64,000 nucleotides of DNA from Neobacillus rhizophilus (GTDB lineage Bacteria; Bacillota; Bacilli; Bacillales; Cytobacillaceae): positions 372,001-436,000 of the forward strand of contig NZ_JAGYPF010000005.1 of NCBI RefSeq assembly GCF_018343535.1, written 5' to 3'. The stretch's first letter is position 1; the number at the start of each line of letters is the position of its first letter. A program made the translations under genes and the position numbers. Positions 16,689 through 25,857 of the stretch are shown here, piece by piece. Below the pieces are notes generated by a model. It did no database searches. It saw only the letters and a program-made list of their open reading frames with translations, and was not told the DNA's origin.

Positions 16689-17462
16689 TTAGCTACTTTT
16701 TTTCGGTTTTGGGATTTCATTTATCGCCAAATATAAAACAATGATAACGACAAACCAATTGATCCAAAAGCTGTTTGGTACGGCTGTTTTCAGTGCGGCC
16801 ATTATCGTAAAAAATAATGTCGGCAATGTTTCACTGTATGCGGCCATTCTCCATAAATGCCGATAAGTAAGCTTTCTTCCGGCGAGATTTTTTAACACAA
16901 GTCCGATTAAAGCAAGAACAGAAACTTCAATGAAACTAGCGGCACTTGAAAACAAATAGATGAATAAGGAGACAATCGGGATAATAATGCCCTTTAGTCC
17001 ACTAATAGAGTTAACAAAATCAACGAGATCTTTCTTTGAAAGTTTCAGACCTTCCATCATGGAATAGGGGTATGTATCGCTTTGACCACCGGCTGTAATA
17101 ACAAACTCGTCTTTTAACAGGGCGAATGAATTTCCTTGATCGGCTGCATCTTGGCTAGAAACGGCACCGGTAGGGTCCAAGATAATCGTAAAATCATCCT
17201 TTTTAATCGTTACAGGAACCTTAGTATCTGCCTCTAATTGTCCATTCTTTATCGTAAAATCAGGAGCCTCCTCTTCCAGAAGGGTTTTGGCAGAATCCAA
17301 TCCGGTTGTTAAGGCTGTACTGAAATAAACAATCGACGGAAGGACCGAAATAAATGTCAATAAGAAAACAAAAAGAATTGTTTTTCCGATACCTTGGAAA
17401 CGAAATAAGGCTATATCCTTCGGCGAGTAGATACTTTTAAATAATTGCTTGAAAATATTCAT
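16689..17462 (-). CDS. yqgB: DUF1189 membrane protein (YqgB-like)
   Basis: A 257-residue membrane protein. A first TM helix near residues 28-50 (LFVFLLTFISVLPSIVYF) is followed by an extracytoplasmic domain (about 55-150) and four more hydrophobic helices at the C-terminus. This is the DUF1189 layout. The ATG at 17462 is preceded by GAGGTGG at good spacing; nine further codons upstream lack a site. The function is unknown. It lies between the LysM gene and the Fnr-like gene, as does yqgB in B. subtilis. Confidence 0.8.
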   Translation of the reverse strand: MNIFKQLFKSIYSPKDIALFRFQGIGKTILFVFLLTFISVLPSIVYFSTALTTGLDSAKTLLEEEAPDFTIKNGQLEADTKVPVTIKKDDFTIILDPTGAVSSQDAADQGNSFALLKDEFVITAGGQSDTYPYSMMEGLKLSKKDLVDFVNSISGLKGIIIPIVSLFIYLFSSAASFIEVSVLALIGLVLKNLAGRKLTYRHLWRMAAYSETLPTLFFTIMAALKTAVPNSFWINWFVVIIVLYLAINEIPKPKKSS

Positions 17463-17571
17463 ATTAACCACCTCATATAGATTCACCATTCTATTGTAGC
17501 TTTTGAAGCTATGATAGACAAGAACAAGGTAGTTAACACTTTAAATAGGGCCGCCATAGAGGCAGGTTAAA

Positions 17572-18267
17572 TCAGTTTAAGCCGCAAATTTCCGCGGAAC
17601 AGTTTTGGCAATCTACGGTTTGCTTGAGGTAGTTGAGATTTCTTATCGTAAATTTTTGATTGTCATAGGAGATAATGTTTTGCTCTCGTAATTCCTTGAG
17701 GGCACGCTGAATCACTTCCCTAGTGCCAAAAGTTAAATTGGCCAATTCTTGGTGAGTCAAGGGCATATCAATCAGGATCCCATCGGGTGTCATGACTCCA
17801 TACGAATTGCATAGACGGATAAGGATTGAGTAGAGTCCGCCTTTTTTACCGTTCATGATTAAATCCTGGCATTTCATCTGCACCTTCAAATAGCTTGTTG
17901 ATAGCCATGTGGCAAGTGCTTGCATTGCTTCGGGGTCCGTTAACACAAAATTTTCAAAGTCCTCCCGTTTGATTGCAATCAGCTCACAATCCGTCAAAGT
18001 TTTGGCATAGAACTGATAGCGGGGATTTGCTTTAAAAAGCTGGTATTCAATTATTAATTCTTGGTTATTCACGATTTTTAAAATAAAATCCTTTCCTCTA
18101 ACATGCATTCGCCCTAAGGCAATACCGCCATTTAGGAGCAGGTATATAAATTCGGCCGGATCTTTCTCATGGAAAAGCACACTACCTACTGTTATCTTTT
18201 GTACCGGCGCAGTCTTTTTGAAAAAATAATGTAAGATTTCATAAATAGAAAGGCTGTTTTTCTGCAT
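17572..18267 (-). CDS. Crp/Fnr-family regulator with C-terminal cysteine cluster (Fnr-like)
   Basis: A 231-residue transcription factor. Residues 1-125 form the cyclic-nucleotide-type beta roll (VGSVLFHEKDPAEFIYLLLNG), followed by a long dimer helix. The HTH LTHQELANLTFGTREVIQR is at about 168-187. The C-terminus holds C220-x2-C223-x4-C228, the same spacing as the 4Fe-4S ligands of B. subtilis Fnr. This suggests an oxygen- or NO-sensing Fe-S regulator rather than a cAMP receptor. GAGGAGTGG precedes the start. The target genes are unknown. The neighbour sodA makes an oxidative or anaerobic role plausible but unproven. Confidence 0.78.
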   Translation of the reverse strand: MQKNSLSIYEILHYFFKKTAPVQKITVGSVLFHEKDPAEFIYLLLNGGIALGRMHVRGKDFILKIVNNQELIIEYQLFKANPRYQFYAKTLTDCELIAIKREDFENFVLTDPEAMQALATWLSTSYLKVQMKCQDLIMNGKKGGLYSILIRLCNSYGVMTPDGILIDMPLTHQELANLTFGTREVIQRALKELREQNIISYDNQKFTIRNLNYLKQTVDCQNCSAEICGLN

Positions 18268-18638
18268 GTCCTGCCACTCCTCAAAACCATGTATATGATG
18301 ATTAAAAGGAATAAAATATAACTAGTCAATAGTGCGTTTAACAAAATATGTAAATAAAAACAGTTGCTATGACATAAATCGTTGACAGCATGCCGATTGC
18401 ATGATTCATGACAATTTTTCGAAAAGTCGATAGTTGTGAAACGTTAATGTAAAAAAGCTGCATAAAACTCTGAAAAATGGATATTTTATATATGGTGGTT
18501 TAAGCAAATTATTTGATACTTACCACTCAACTTTGGTAATCTTAAGTCACAAAGCTTTGGAAATATTTTAAAATTCTTTTCGCTGAATTTTAGTGTGCCA
18601 AGGCCTTTAAAAAAATAGTACATAGGGAGGAATTTTTC
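18268..18638. other. Divergent intergenic region, Fnr-like gene to sodA
   Basis: 371 bp with regulatory DNA for both genes. A TTGACA lies near 18383, but no well-spaced -10 follows it. I could not identify a convincing Fnr box, PerR box or sigma-B promoter by eye. I see no small gene, RNA or repeat. Confidence 0.4.
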
Positions 18639-19247
18639 ATGGCATTTGAATTACCAAAATTACCTTACGCGGAAGATGCCCTTGAGCCACATTTCGATAA
18701 GGAAACTATGAACATTCACCACACAAGACATCACAACACTTATGTGACTAACTTAAACAACGCTTTAGCAGGCAACGAAGAATTGCTTTCTAAGTCTGTT
18801 GAAGAAGTTATCTCAAACTTGGATGCTGTTCCTGAAGCAGCACGCACTGCTGTTCGTAACAACGGTGGCGGTCATGCGAACCACTCTTTATTCTGGCAAA
18901 TTCTTTCTCCAAATGGCGGCGGTGCTCCAAGCGGAGAATTAGCTGATGCGATCAACAGCAAATTTGGCAGCCTCGAAGCTTTCAAAGAAGAATTTGCAAA
19001 AGCAGCAACTACTCGCTTTGGCTCTGGCTGGGCATGGCTATCCGTTAATAACGGCGAATTAGAAGTATCCAGCACACCAAACCAAGACTCTCCATTAATG
19101 GAAGGCAAAACTCCGATCCTTGGCCTTGATGTTTGGGAGCATGCTTACTATTTAAAATACCAAAACAAGCGTCCAGACTACATCGCTTCTTTCTGGAACG
19201 TAGTAAACTGGGACGAAGTTTCCAAGCGTTACAGCGCAGCAAAATAA
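18639..19247 (+). CDS. sodA: Manganese superoxide dismutase SodA
   Basis: Converts superoxide to H2O2 and O2 in the cytoplasm. The four metal ligands are in place: H27, H82, D164 and H168 (DVWEHAYYLKYQNKR). The Mn-type signature GGHANHSLFW and the 202-residue length point to the Mn form. AGGGAGG lies 9 bp before the ATG. Codon use is strongly biased, consistent with high expression. It ends in a strong terminator and is probably monocistronic. Confidence 0.98.
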   Translation: MAFELPKLPYAEDALEPHFDKETMNIHHTRHHNTYVTNLNNALAGNEELLSKSVEEVISNLDAVPEAARTAVRNNGGGHANHSLFWQILSPNGGGAPSGELADAINSKFGSLEAFKEEFAKAATTRFGSGWAWLSVNNGELEVSSTPNQDSPLMEGKTPILGLDVWEHAYYLKYQNKRPDYIASFWNVVNWDEVSKRYSAAK

Positions 19248-19258
19248 TTAATATCTGT

Positions 19259-19293
19259 AAAAAAAGGCAGCTCATTGCAGCTGTCTTTTTTTC
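19259..19293 (+). terminator. Terminator of sodA
   Basis: AAAAAGGCAGCT pairs with AGCTGTCTTTTT around CATTGC, followed by T's. Confidence 0.88.
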
Positions 19294-19362
19294 ATGCTCA
19301 AATTTGAATAAGAACCTGCCGCTTGTTAAAGACTACCTCTTAAGACAAAGGGGAGTTTTTTT

Positions 19363-20580
19363 ATGGCAAAAAAATTTAAGTTTTTAGGGGATGTTGAATT
19401 AACAAAGGATTTAACCCTTTTACTGATTATTGGCGGCTTATATTCTTTAAGCGTTGCCTTATCCAACACATTTGTGAACATATATTTATGGAAGCAAACT
19501 GGCCAATACTCCGATCTCGCCTTGTATAACCTTTCCATCGTCGTTTTACAGCCGCTCACATTTATTTTGGCAGGCCGATGGGCAAAGAAAATTGACCGCG
19601 TGATTGTTCTCCGTATAGGAGTTACTTTTTTAGCGTTCTTCTATTTGGCCGTCTTACTAACCGGGACTAAGGCTGCCACTTATTTGCTGCTCTTAGGGGG
19701 ACTGTTGGGAGTAGGGTACGGTTTTTATTGGCTAGCCTACAATGTGCTGACTTTTGAAATCACCGAACCGGAAACAAGAGATTTTTTCAATGGCTTTTTA
19801 GGAATATTATCTTCCTTAGGCGGGATGATTGGTCCTATCGCAGCAGGGGTGATTATTACTCGATTCGAAAAGTTTACCGGCTATACGATTGTTTTCGGCT
19901 TGTCATTAGGATTATTTGCCCTTGCGGTGTTGTTAAGCTTTTCTTTGAAACCAAGACCAGCGAAGGGGAGATATTGCTTCAAACGAATATTTGAAGAAAG
20001 AAAACAAAATGAAAATTGGCGTCTTGTCACGAACGCCCATTTTTTTCAGGGCCTCCGAGAAGGGACGTTTTTATTTGTCATTTCAGTCTTTGTGTATATT
20101 TCGACTGGCAGCGAAATGGCTTTGGGGACCTTTGGGCTGCTAAATTCGGGAATCTCGTTTGTTGCCTATTTTCTTGCTTCCAGGCTGATTAAAAAAAATT
20201 ATCGAAAAAAGGCCATACTCATTGGCGGACTTATACTATATGCCGCAGTCATTCTGATAGCCTGGGAAGTAAACTACGCAAAGCTGTTAATTTATGCTGC
20301 TATGATTGCGATTGCGTATCCGCTTTTGCTCGTTCCGTATATGTCAACAACGTATGATGTGATTGGAACAGGCTGGAAGGCAGCGGAAATGCGAATTGAA
20401 TATATTGTAGTGAGGGAAATTTTCTTAAATATTGGCCGTATTGTTTCCGTCCTTGCTTTCCTTGCAGCAGTCACTCTATTTAATGAAGAAAAAAGCATCC
20501 CATATTTATTATTGATTTTAGGAGCAGGGCATACATTGATTTATCTCTTTATCAAAAGGGTCCGGCTGCCCGCTGTATAA
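19363..20580 (+). CDS. yqgE: MFS-type transporter YqgE-like
   Basis: A 405-residue major-facilitator protein with about 12 hydrophobic segments. The N-terminal half includes GRWAKKIDRVIVLRIG, an MFS motif A-like loop between helices 2 and 3. A basic central cytoplasmic loop (about residues 200-225) separates the two six-helix bundles. An AAAGGGGAG site precedes the ATG. The position between sodA and pbpA matches B. subtilis yqgE. The substrate is unknown. Confidence 0.85.
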   Translation: MAKKFKFLGDVELTKDLTLLLIIGGLYSLSVALSNTFVNIYLWKQTGQYSDLALYNLSIVVLQPLTFILAGRWAKKIDRVIVLRIGVTFLAFFYLAVLLTGTKAATYLLLLGGLLGVGYGFYWLAYNVLTFEITEPETRDFFNGFLGILSSLGGMIGPIAAGVIITRFEKFTGYTIVFGLSLGLFALAVLLSFSLKPRPAKGRYCFKRIFEERKQNENWRLVTNAHFFQGLREGTFLFVISVFVYISTGSEMALGTFGLLNSGISFVAYFLASRLIKKNYRKKAILIGGLILYAAVILIAWEVNYAKLLIYAAMIAIAYPLLLVPYMSTTYDVIGTGWKAAEMRIEYIVVREIFLNIGRIVSVLAFLAAVTLFNEEKSIPYLLLILGAGHTLIYLFIKRVRLPAV

Positions 20581-20581
20581 T

Positions 20582-20613
20582 GCGATGAGTGAAGATTTTG
20601 CTCATCGCTTTTT
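20582..20613 (+). terminator. Terminator of the yqgE-like gene
   Basis: GCGATGAG pairs with CTCATCGC, followed by a T run. Confidence 0.85.
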
Positions 20614-20701
20614 TATTTTGAAAAAATGGTAAGTCTTCTCCATAGAAAAAAACTACACTTTCTTATACAATTAATTAGGTTATGACTTAGGGAGGTGCGT
20701 T

Positions 20702-22843
20702 TTGACCTTGAAAAAGAAAAAGAAGAAGCCGGCGGTTCCTTTTCGCTTAAACATGCTTTTCTTTGTCGTCTTTTTGCTTTTTTCCATTCTTGTATTACGG
20801 CTTGGAGAATTACAAATTGTATTCGGAGACGATTTTAAAAGGGAAATTGAACGGACGGACAATATTACGGTCTCGAATCCCGTGCCAAGAGGGAGAATGA
20901 TAGATCGAAACGGTAACGTTATTGTTGATAATTCACCGCTAAATGCGATTACGTATACTAAATATCAAAATACAACACCGCAGGAAATGCTCGAAACAGC
21001 TAAAAAATTGGCAAAATTAATTACTATGGACACCTCAAAGGTCCGCGAACGTGATAAAAAGGATTTTTGGATGTTAATCCATCCGAATAAAGCAAAAGAG
21101 AAAATTACCGCTAAAGAGTGGACCGAATTAGAAAACAAAAAGCTGGATGATAAAGACATTTATAAACTACAGCTTAAGAGAATTACTGACGAAGATTTGA
21201 ACAGTCTGACCCCGGATGAGGTAAAAACGCTAGCTATTTATCGGGAATTCAACAGCGGTTACGCTTTAACACCGCAAATCGTCAAAAATAAAGATGTAAC
21301 TCCTGAGGAATTTGCCGCTGTCAGTGAAAACCTGGAAAATCTCCCGGGGATTGATACCACCACAGATTGGGCTAGAAATTATGTTTTTGGAGATACCCTA
21401 AAATCTATTTTAGGGGATGTATCATCTTCTGATTCGGGGCTGCCAAAGGAACAATTGGACAAGTATCTTGCCAAAGATTACAGCCGAAATGAACGGGTTG
21501 GAAAGAGCTATCTGGAATTAAAATACGAAGATGTCCTCCGTGGGGAGAAGGCTAAAGTAAAAAATACAACCAATAAGTCGGGAAAAATTTTATCTTCTGA
21601 GGTCATATCGGAAGGCAATCGTGGAAAAGATCTTGTCTTAACCATTGATATGGACCTTCAGGCACAAGTAGATAAAATTATTGAAGAAGAGATTTGGAAC
21701 GCAAAAAAGAGCCCGAATACTGGACTTATGGATAGGGCCTTTGCCGTTATGATGAACCCAAAAACGGGTGAAATCCTGGCATTGTCAGGTAAACAGCTTG
21801 TAAAGAATAAGGAAACAGGCAAACTGGAAATGCGGGATTATGCCCAAGGGACGTTTACAAGCTCATACAACATGGGGTCAGCTGTTAAAGGTGCGACTAT
21901 TTTAACAGGCTATCAAACTGGTGCCATAAGACCGGGATCTGTCCTTCGGGATGAACCACTAGTCATTAAAGGAACACCTGTTAAAAAATCTTGGAAAACT
22001 TTCGGCGACATTAACGATTTACGGGCGCTGCAGGTCTCCTCGAACGTGTACATGTGGAAAACGGTAATTGCTATGGCTGGCGGCCGTTATATTCCGAATG
22101 GACCGCTTGTATTGGATACGGACAAAGGTTTCAGTACAATGCGGAAATCCTTTAATCAATTTGGCCTTGGAATTCGTACAGGTATTGACCTTCCCAATGA
22201 AATGAGCGGTTTTCCAGGCTCTGACAAACGGTCAGGTCTGCTTCTTGACTTTGCCATCGGCCAGTACGATACGTATACACCTATTCAACTTGCGCAATAC
22301 ATTTCGACCATCGCAAACGGGGGCTACCGGATTCAGCCGCATGTTGTGAAGGAAATTCGTGAACCAGAATTGGATAACAATGAATTGGGTCCGATTGTGG
22401 CGGAAATTCAGCCGAAGGTATTAAATCGTATTGAAATGAAGGATGAATGGATTAAACGCGTCCAAGAGGGATTTCGAATGGTTATGCAGGTTGGCGACGG
22501 TACCGGTACCGGCTTTTGGAGAAGTAAGCCATATAATCCGGCAGGCAAAACCGGTACAGCGGAAGCTTTTTATGATGGCTCTGATAAATCGAAACGTGGA
22601 ACCGAAGTTTGGAATTTAAGTCTTGTCAGCTTTGCGCCGTACGATAATCCTGAAGTGGCCATTGCCGTAGTGGTGCCATGGGCTTATGAAGGAAACAGCG
22701 GCCCAAGTATTAACCACCTAATTGGCACAAGGGCAATGGATGCCTATTTCAACTTAAAAAATGCCCGCCAAAGCGGAACAGCAGCTGCCGGGGAGGATAA
22801 CACAGCGGCAAACAACCCACCCGCTGAACAACCGCAACATTAA
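20702..22843 (+). CDS. pbpA: Penicillin-binding protein 2A (PbpA), class B transpeptidase
   Basis: Monofunctional transpeptidase that cross-links peptidoglycan during cell elongation. A basic N-terminus and a TM anchor (about residues 15-35) are followed by the dimerisation/pedestal domain (PRGRMIDRNGNVIVDN) and the penicillin-binding domain. The active-site motifs are S393-AVK, S447-x-N in SSN, and K616-TGT. At 713 residues it is close to B. subtilis PBP2A. The TTG start has GGGAGGTG just upstream. The C-terminal tail is Ala/Asn/Pro-rich. The gene lies directly before pst, as in B. subtilis. Confidence 0.94.
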   Translation: MTLKKKKKKPAVPFRLNMLFFVVFLLFSILVLRLGELQIVFGDDFKREIERTDNITVSNPVPRGRMIDRNGNVIVDNSPLNAITYTKYQNTTPQEMLETAKKLAKLITMDTSKVRERDKKDFWMLIHPNKAKEKITAKEWTELENKKLDDKDIYKLQLKRITDEDLNSLTPDEVKTLAIYREFNSGYALTPQIVKNKDVTPEEFAAVSENLENLPGIDTTTDWARNYVFGDTLKSILGDVSSSDSGLPKEQLDKYLAKDYSRNERVGKSYLELKYEDVLRGEKAKVKNTTNKSGKILSSEVISEGNRGKDLVLTIDMDLQAQVDKIIEEEIWNAKKSPNTGLMDRAFAVMMNPKTGEILALSGKQLVKNKETGKLEMRDYAQGTFTSSYNMGSAVKGATILTGYQTGAIRPGSVLRDEPLVIKGTPVKKSWKTFGDINDLRALQVSSNVYMWKTVIAMAGGRYIPNGPLVLDTDKGFSTMRKSFNQFGLGIRTGIDLPNEMSGFPGSDKRSGLLLDFAIGQYDTYTPIQLAQYISTIANGGYRIQPHVVKEIREPELDNNELGPIVAEIQPKVLNRIEMKDEWIKRVQEGFRMVMQVGDGTGTGFWRSKPYNPAGKTGTAEAFYDGSDKSKRGTEVWNLSLVSFAPYDNPEVAIAVVVPWAYEGNSGPSINHLIGTRAMDAYFNLKNARQSGTAAAGEDNTAANNPPAEQPQH

Positions 22844-22851
22844 TAAAAGTG

Positions 22852-22887
22852 ACACCTGTCTCCAGGATGAGGCAGGTGTTTTTTTTT
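22852..22887 (+). terminator. Terminator of pbpA
   Basis: ACACCTG pairs with CAGGTGT, followed by nine T's. Confidence 0.88.
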
Positions 22888-22907
22888 GCCAGATTGCTAG
22901 ATTTTGA

Positions 22908-22967
22908 TTTACAAAAACTAAACATTCATTTACATAACCTTTACAAAACATTAAAACTCTATTTACA
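22908..22967 (+). promoter_or_regulatory. Array of six Pho boxes upstream of pstS
   Basis: TT(A/T)ACA-like hexamers start at 22908 (TTTACA), 22919 (TAAACA), 22929 (TTTACA), 22940 (TTTACA), 22951 (TTAAAA) and 22962 (TTTACA). They are spaced 10-11 bp apart, so all lie on the same DNA face. This is the PhoP~P binding pattern of Bacillus Pho-regulon promoters. It predicts strong induction of pst on phosphate starvation. Confidence 0.88.
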
Positions 22968-23032
22968 GTCATCCTTTATTCTTATGTTTGTAAGGCAGAA
23001 CAAACAGCCAAACTCTTAGGGGGAATTAGTAA

Positions 23033-23941
23033 ATGAAAAGTTTTAAAAAAATTAGCCTAATGATGTTAATTGCGGCTTTCATGATTATAGCAGCAGCATG
23101 TGGAAGTGATTCTTCTTCAGATAAAGATAGTGGTGGAGGGAAAGACTCTGGAGAACTATCAGGCTCAATTTCTGTTTCAGGATCATCAGCTATGCAACCG
23201 TTAATTGCTGCAGCTGCTGAAGAATTTATGGCTGAAAATCCAAAAGTTGATATACAAGTAAATGCCGGCGGCTCTGGGACAGGCTTATCACAGGTTGCTG
23301 AAGGATCAGTTCAAATCGGTAACTCAGACGTTTTTGCTGAAGAAAAAGAAGGAATTCCTGCTGACAAACTTGTTGACCACAAAGTGGCAGTGGTGGGGAT
23401 GACAGCTGCTGTTAACCCTAAAGTAGGAATTGATGATATTAAAAAAGAAGATCTAATCAAAGTATTTACTGGAAAAATTACAAACTGGAAAGAGCTTGGC
23501 GGTAAAGATCAAAAGATTGTTCTTGTAAACCGTCCTGATTCATCCGGAACTCGTGCGGTTTTCAATCACTTTGCTCTTGATGGTGCGACACCTGCTGAAG
23601 GAATTACTGAGGATTCTTCTAACACGGTTAAAAAGATTATTAACGAAACTGAAGGTGCAATTGGATACCTTGCATTCTCTTACTTCACTGATGATTCTGT
23701 AACTCCGCTTTCGATTGATGGTGTGAAACCGACTGCAGAAAATGTACAATCCGGAAAATTCCCGGTCTGGGCATATCAGCACTCTTATACTAAAGGTGAA
23801 GCAGAAGGTTTAACAAAAGCGTTCTTAGATTATTTAATGTCAGATGATATCCAAAACACTCTTTTAAAGGAACAAGGATATCTACCTGTTACAAAAATGA
23901 AAGTAGAACGTGATGCTGAGGGAAATCAAAAAAATATCTAA
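23033..23941 (+). CDS. pstS: Phosphate-binding lipoprotein PstS
   Basis: Captures inorganic phosphate outside the membrane and delivers it to PstCA. A lipoprotein signal peptide ends at the lipobox IAAAC, with Cys23 as the lipidated residue. A Ser/Asp/Gly-rich linker follows. The phosphate-binding motifs SGSSAMQPLI and NRPDSSGTR, with GGSGTGLSQV between them, are intact. The 302 residues fit the family. The AGGGGG site and Pho-box array lie upstream. First gene of the pst operon. Confidence 0.97.
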   Translation: MKSFKKISLMMLIAAFMIIAAACGSDSSSDKDSGGGKDSGELSGSISVSGSSAMQPLIAAAAEEFMAENPKVDIQVNAGGSGTGLSQVAEGSVQIGNSDVFAEEKEGIPADKLVDHKVAVVGMTAAVNPKVGIDDIKKEDLIKVFTGKITNWKELGGKDQKIVLVNRPDSSGTRAVFNHFALDGATPAEGITEDSSNTVKKIINETEGAIGYLAFSYFTDDSVTPLSIDGVKPTAENVQSGKFPVWAYQHSYTKGEAEGLTKAFLDYLMSDDIQNTLLKEQGYLPVTKMKVERDAEGNQKNI

Positions 23942-24035
23942 TAGAAACATTTAGAATGAACTGTTGAACAATAAAAGAGGGTAAATGCAGAGCGTTTACC
24001 CTATTATCACGTATTCAAGAGGAGTTTGGTTTACT

Positions 24036-24959
24036 ATGGAAAAACTTCTTCCCGCAAAAGATAGATTGCTAAAATCAAAGAGAAGCAGACTCGATGGGGA
24101 ATTTAGAGGGAAATTAATTGTCATTTTGTGTGCCGTTATCATGATATCGGCTACGATTGCGATTACGATCTTCCTTGGAACAAAAGGAATGCAATCATTT
24201 ACGAAGAACGGGATTAGCATCATCGAGTTTTTAACAAGCACTAATTGGAATCCTACAGATAAAGCGAGCCCGATGTATGGAGTTCTTCCGTTTATTTTCG
24301 GATCCTTTGCTGTTACCTTTCTCGCCGCACTTATTGCCGCACCATTAGGAATTGGCGGAGCGATTTTTATGACAGAAATTGCTCCTTCATGGGGAAGAAA
24401 AATTCTTCAGCCAATCGTGGAATTATTAGTAGGTATTCCATCAGTTGTGTATGGATTTATTGGTTTAACTGTATTAGTTCCGTTTATTAGAGAAAATGTC
24501 GGCGGGCTTGGATTTAGTTTACTATCCGGGATGATTGTCCTTGCCGTCATGATCTTACCGACGATTACAACGATTGCAACGGATGCAATGAGTTCACTTC
24601 CGAACCATCTCCGGGAAGGATCTTATGCCTTAGGTGCAACAAGATGGCAGACGATTCGAAAAGTGTTGGTGCCGGCTGCAATGCCTTCTTTGCTTACAGC
24701 CATCATTCTTGGTATGGCGAGAGCATTTGGTGAAGCATTGGCAGTTCAGATGGTCATCGGAAACGTGAGAAATTTGCCATCAAGTATTTTGGATGCATCA
24801 GCAACATTAACGACCATTATTACATTAAATATGGGGCATACCACTTATGGCAGCGTGGAGAATAACACTCTTTGGTCAATGGGTCTTATTTTATTGATTA
24901 TGTCGTTTGCCTTCATTCTCCTCATTCGTTATCTGTCATCAAGGAGGAAGTTACGATGA
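24036..24959 (+). CDS. pstC: Phosphate ABC transporter permease PstC
   Basis: Membrane subunit of the high-affinity phosphate importer, with six TM helices in 307 residues. The conserved binding-protein-dependent transport loop (EGSYALGATRWQTIRKVLVPAAMPSL) that docks on the ATPase is near residue 190. The ATG at 24036 is chosen because AGAGGAG lies 12 bp upstream. Its stop overlaps the start of pstA by 4 bp (ATGA), indicating translational coupling. Confidence 0.95.
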   Translation: MEKLLPAKDRLLKSKRSRLDGEFRGKLIVILCAVIMISATIAITIFLGTKGMQSFTKNGISIIEFLTSTNWNPTDKASPMYGVLPFIFGSFAVTFLAALIAAPLGIGGAIFMTEIAPSWGRKILQPIVELLVGIPSVVYGFIGLTVLVPFIRENVGGLGFSLLSGMIVLAVMILPTITTIATDAMSSLPNHLREGSYALGATRWQTIRKVLVPAAMPSLLTAIILGMARAFGEALAVQMVIGNVRNLPSSILDASATLTTIITLNMGHTTYGSVENNTLWSMGLILLIMSFAFILLIRYLSSRRKLR

Positions 24960-25843
24960 ATAGTAAAGCAGCCGATCGAATTGCAACAGGGGTCTTCGTA
25001 GCCATTGCCATCACGATTGTAACGATTCTCGCAGGATTGTTTTTCTATATTTTCGTCAATGGATTTAAACATATTTCGCTTGAATTTTTAACATCTCCTT
25101 CAAGTAATGTCCGGGCTGGCGGAGGGATTCGCGACCAATTATTTAATTCATTTTATATTTTGTTTATCACGATGCTGATTACCGTTCCGATTGGAATTGG
25201 CGGCGGCGTCTATATGGCTGAGTATGCGAAACCGGGTAAAGTAACCGACTTAATCCGGACCTGTATTGAAGTGTTATCGTCATTGCCTTCCATTGTTATT
25301 GGTATGTTTGGATTATTGATTTTTGTCAACACAACCGGCTGGGGTTACACCATTTTAGGCGGTGCATTGGCACTGACAATCTTTAACCTTCCGACAATGG
25401 TACGTACGACCGAGGATGCCATCCGGGCAGTACCTCGTGATTTAAAAGAAGCCAGCCTCGCCTTGGGAGTTACCCATTGGCATACGATTAAAACGATTAT
25501 TTTGCCAGCGGCATTCCCGTCCGTCTTAACTGGAGCCATTCTTGCTGCAGGAAGGGTTTTTGGTGAAGCTGCAGCATTATTATTTACAGCCGGTCTGTCA
25601 ACGCCAAGACTGGATTATACAAACTGGAATCCTTTTTCAGAACAATCACCGTTGAATATTTTCCGCCCTGCTGAGACATTGGCGGTTCATATATGGTCTG
25701 TAAATACACAAGGATTAATTCCTGATGTCAATGAAGTTGCCAGCGGTTCTTCTGCGGTCCTCGTTCTTTCAGTCTTGATCTTTAATCTATTGGCGCGCTG
25801 GATCGGAAGTTTGATTCACAAACGGGCAACAGCAACTAAATAA
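24956..25843 (+). CDS. pstA: Phosphate ABC transporter permease PstA
   Basis: Second membrane subunit paired with PstC; 295 residues with six predicted TM helices. The ATPase-docking loop reads EASLALGVTHWHTIKTIILPAA. An AAGGAGG site lies 9 bp before the ATG, inside the end of pstC. The two subunits form the phosphate channel, powered by the two downstream ATPases. Confidence 0.95.
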   Translation: MNSKAADRIATGVFVAIAITIVTILAGLFFYIFVNGFKHISLEFLTSPSSNVRAGGGIRDQLFNSFYILFITMLITVPIGIGGGVYMAEYAKPGKVTDLIRTCIEVLSSLPSIVIGMFGLLIFVNTTGWGYTILGGALALTIFNLPTMVRTTEDAIRAVPRDLKEASLALGVTHWHTIKTIILPAAFPSVLTGAILAAGRVFGEAAALLFTAGLSTPRLDYTNWNPFSEQSPLNIFRPAETLAVHIWSVNTQGLIPDVNEVASGSSAVLVLSVLIFNLLARWIGSLIHKRATATK

Positions 25844-25857
25844 AGAGGTGGAGTCGA

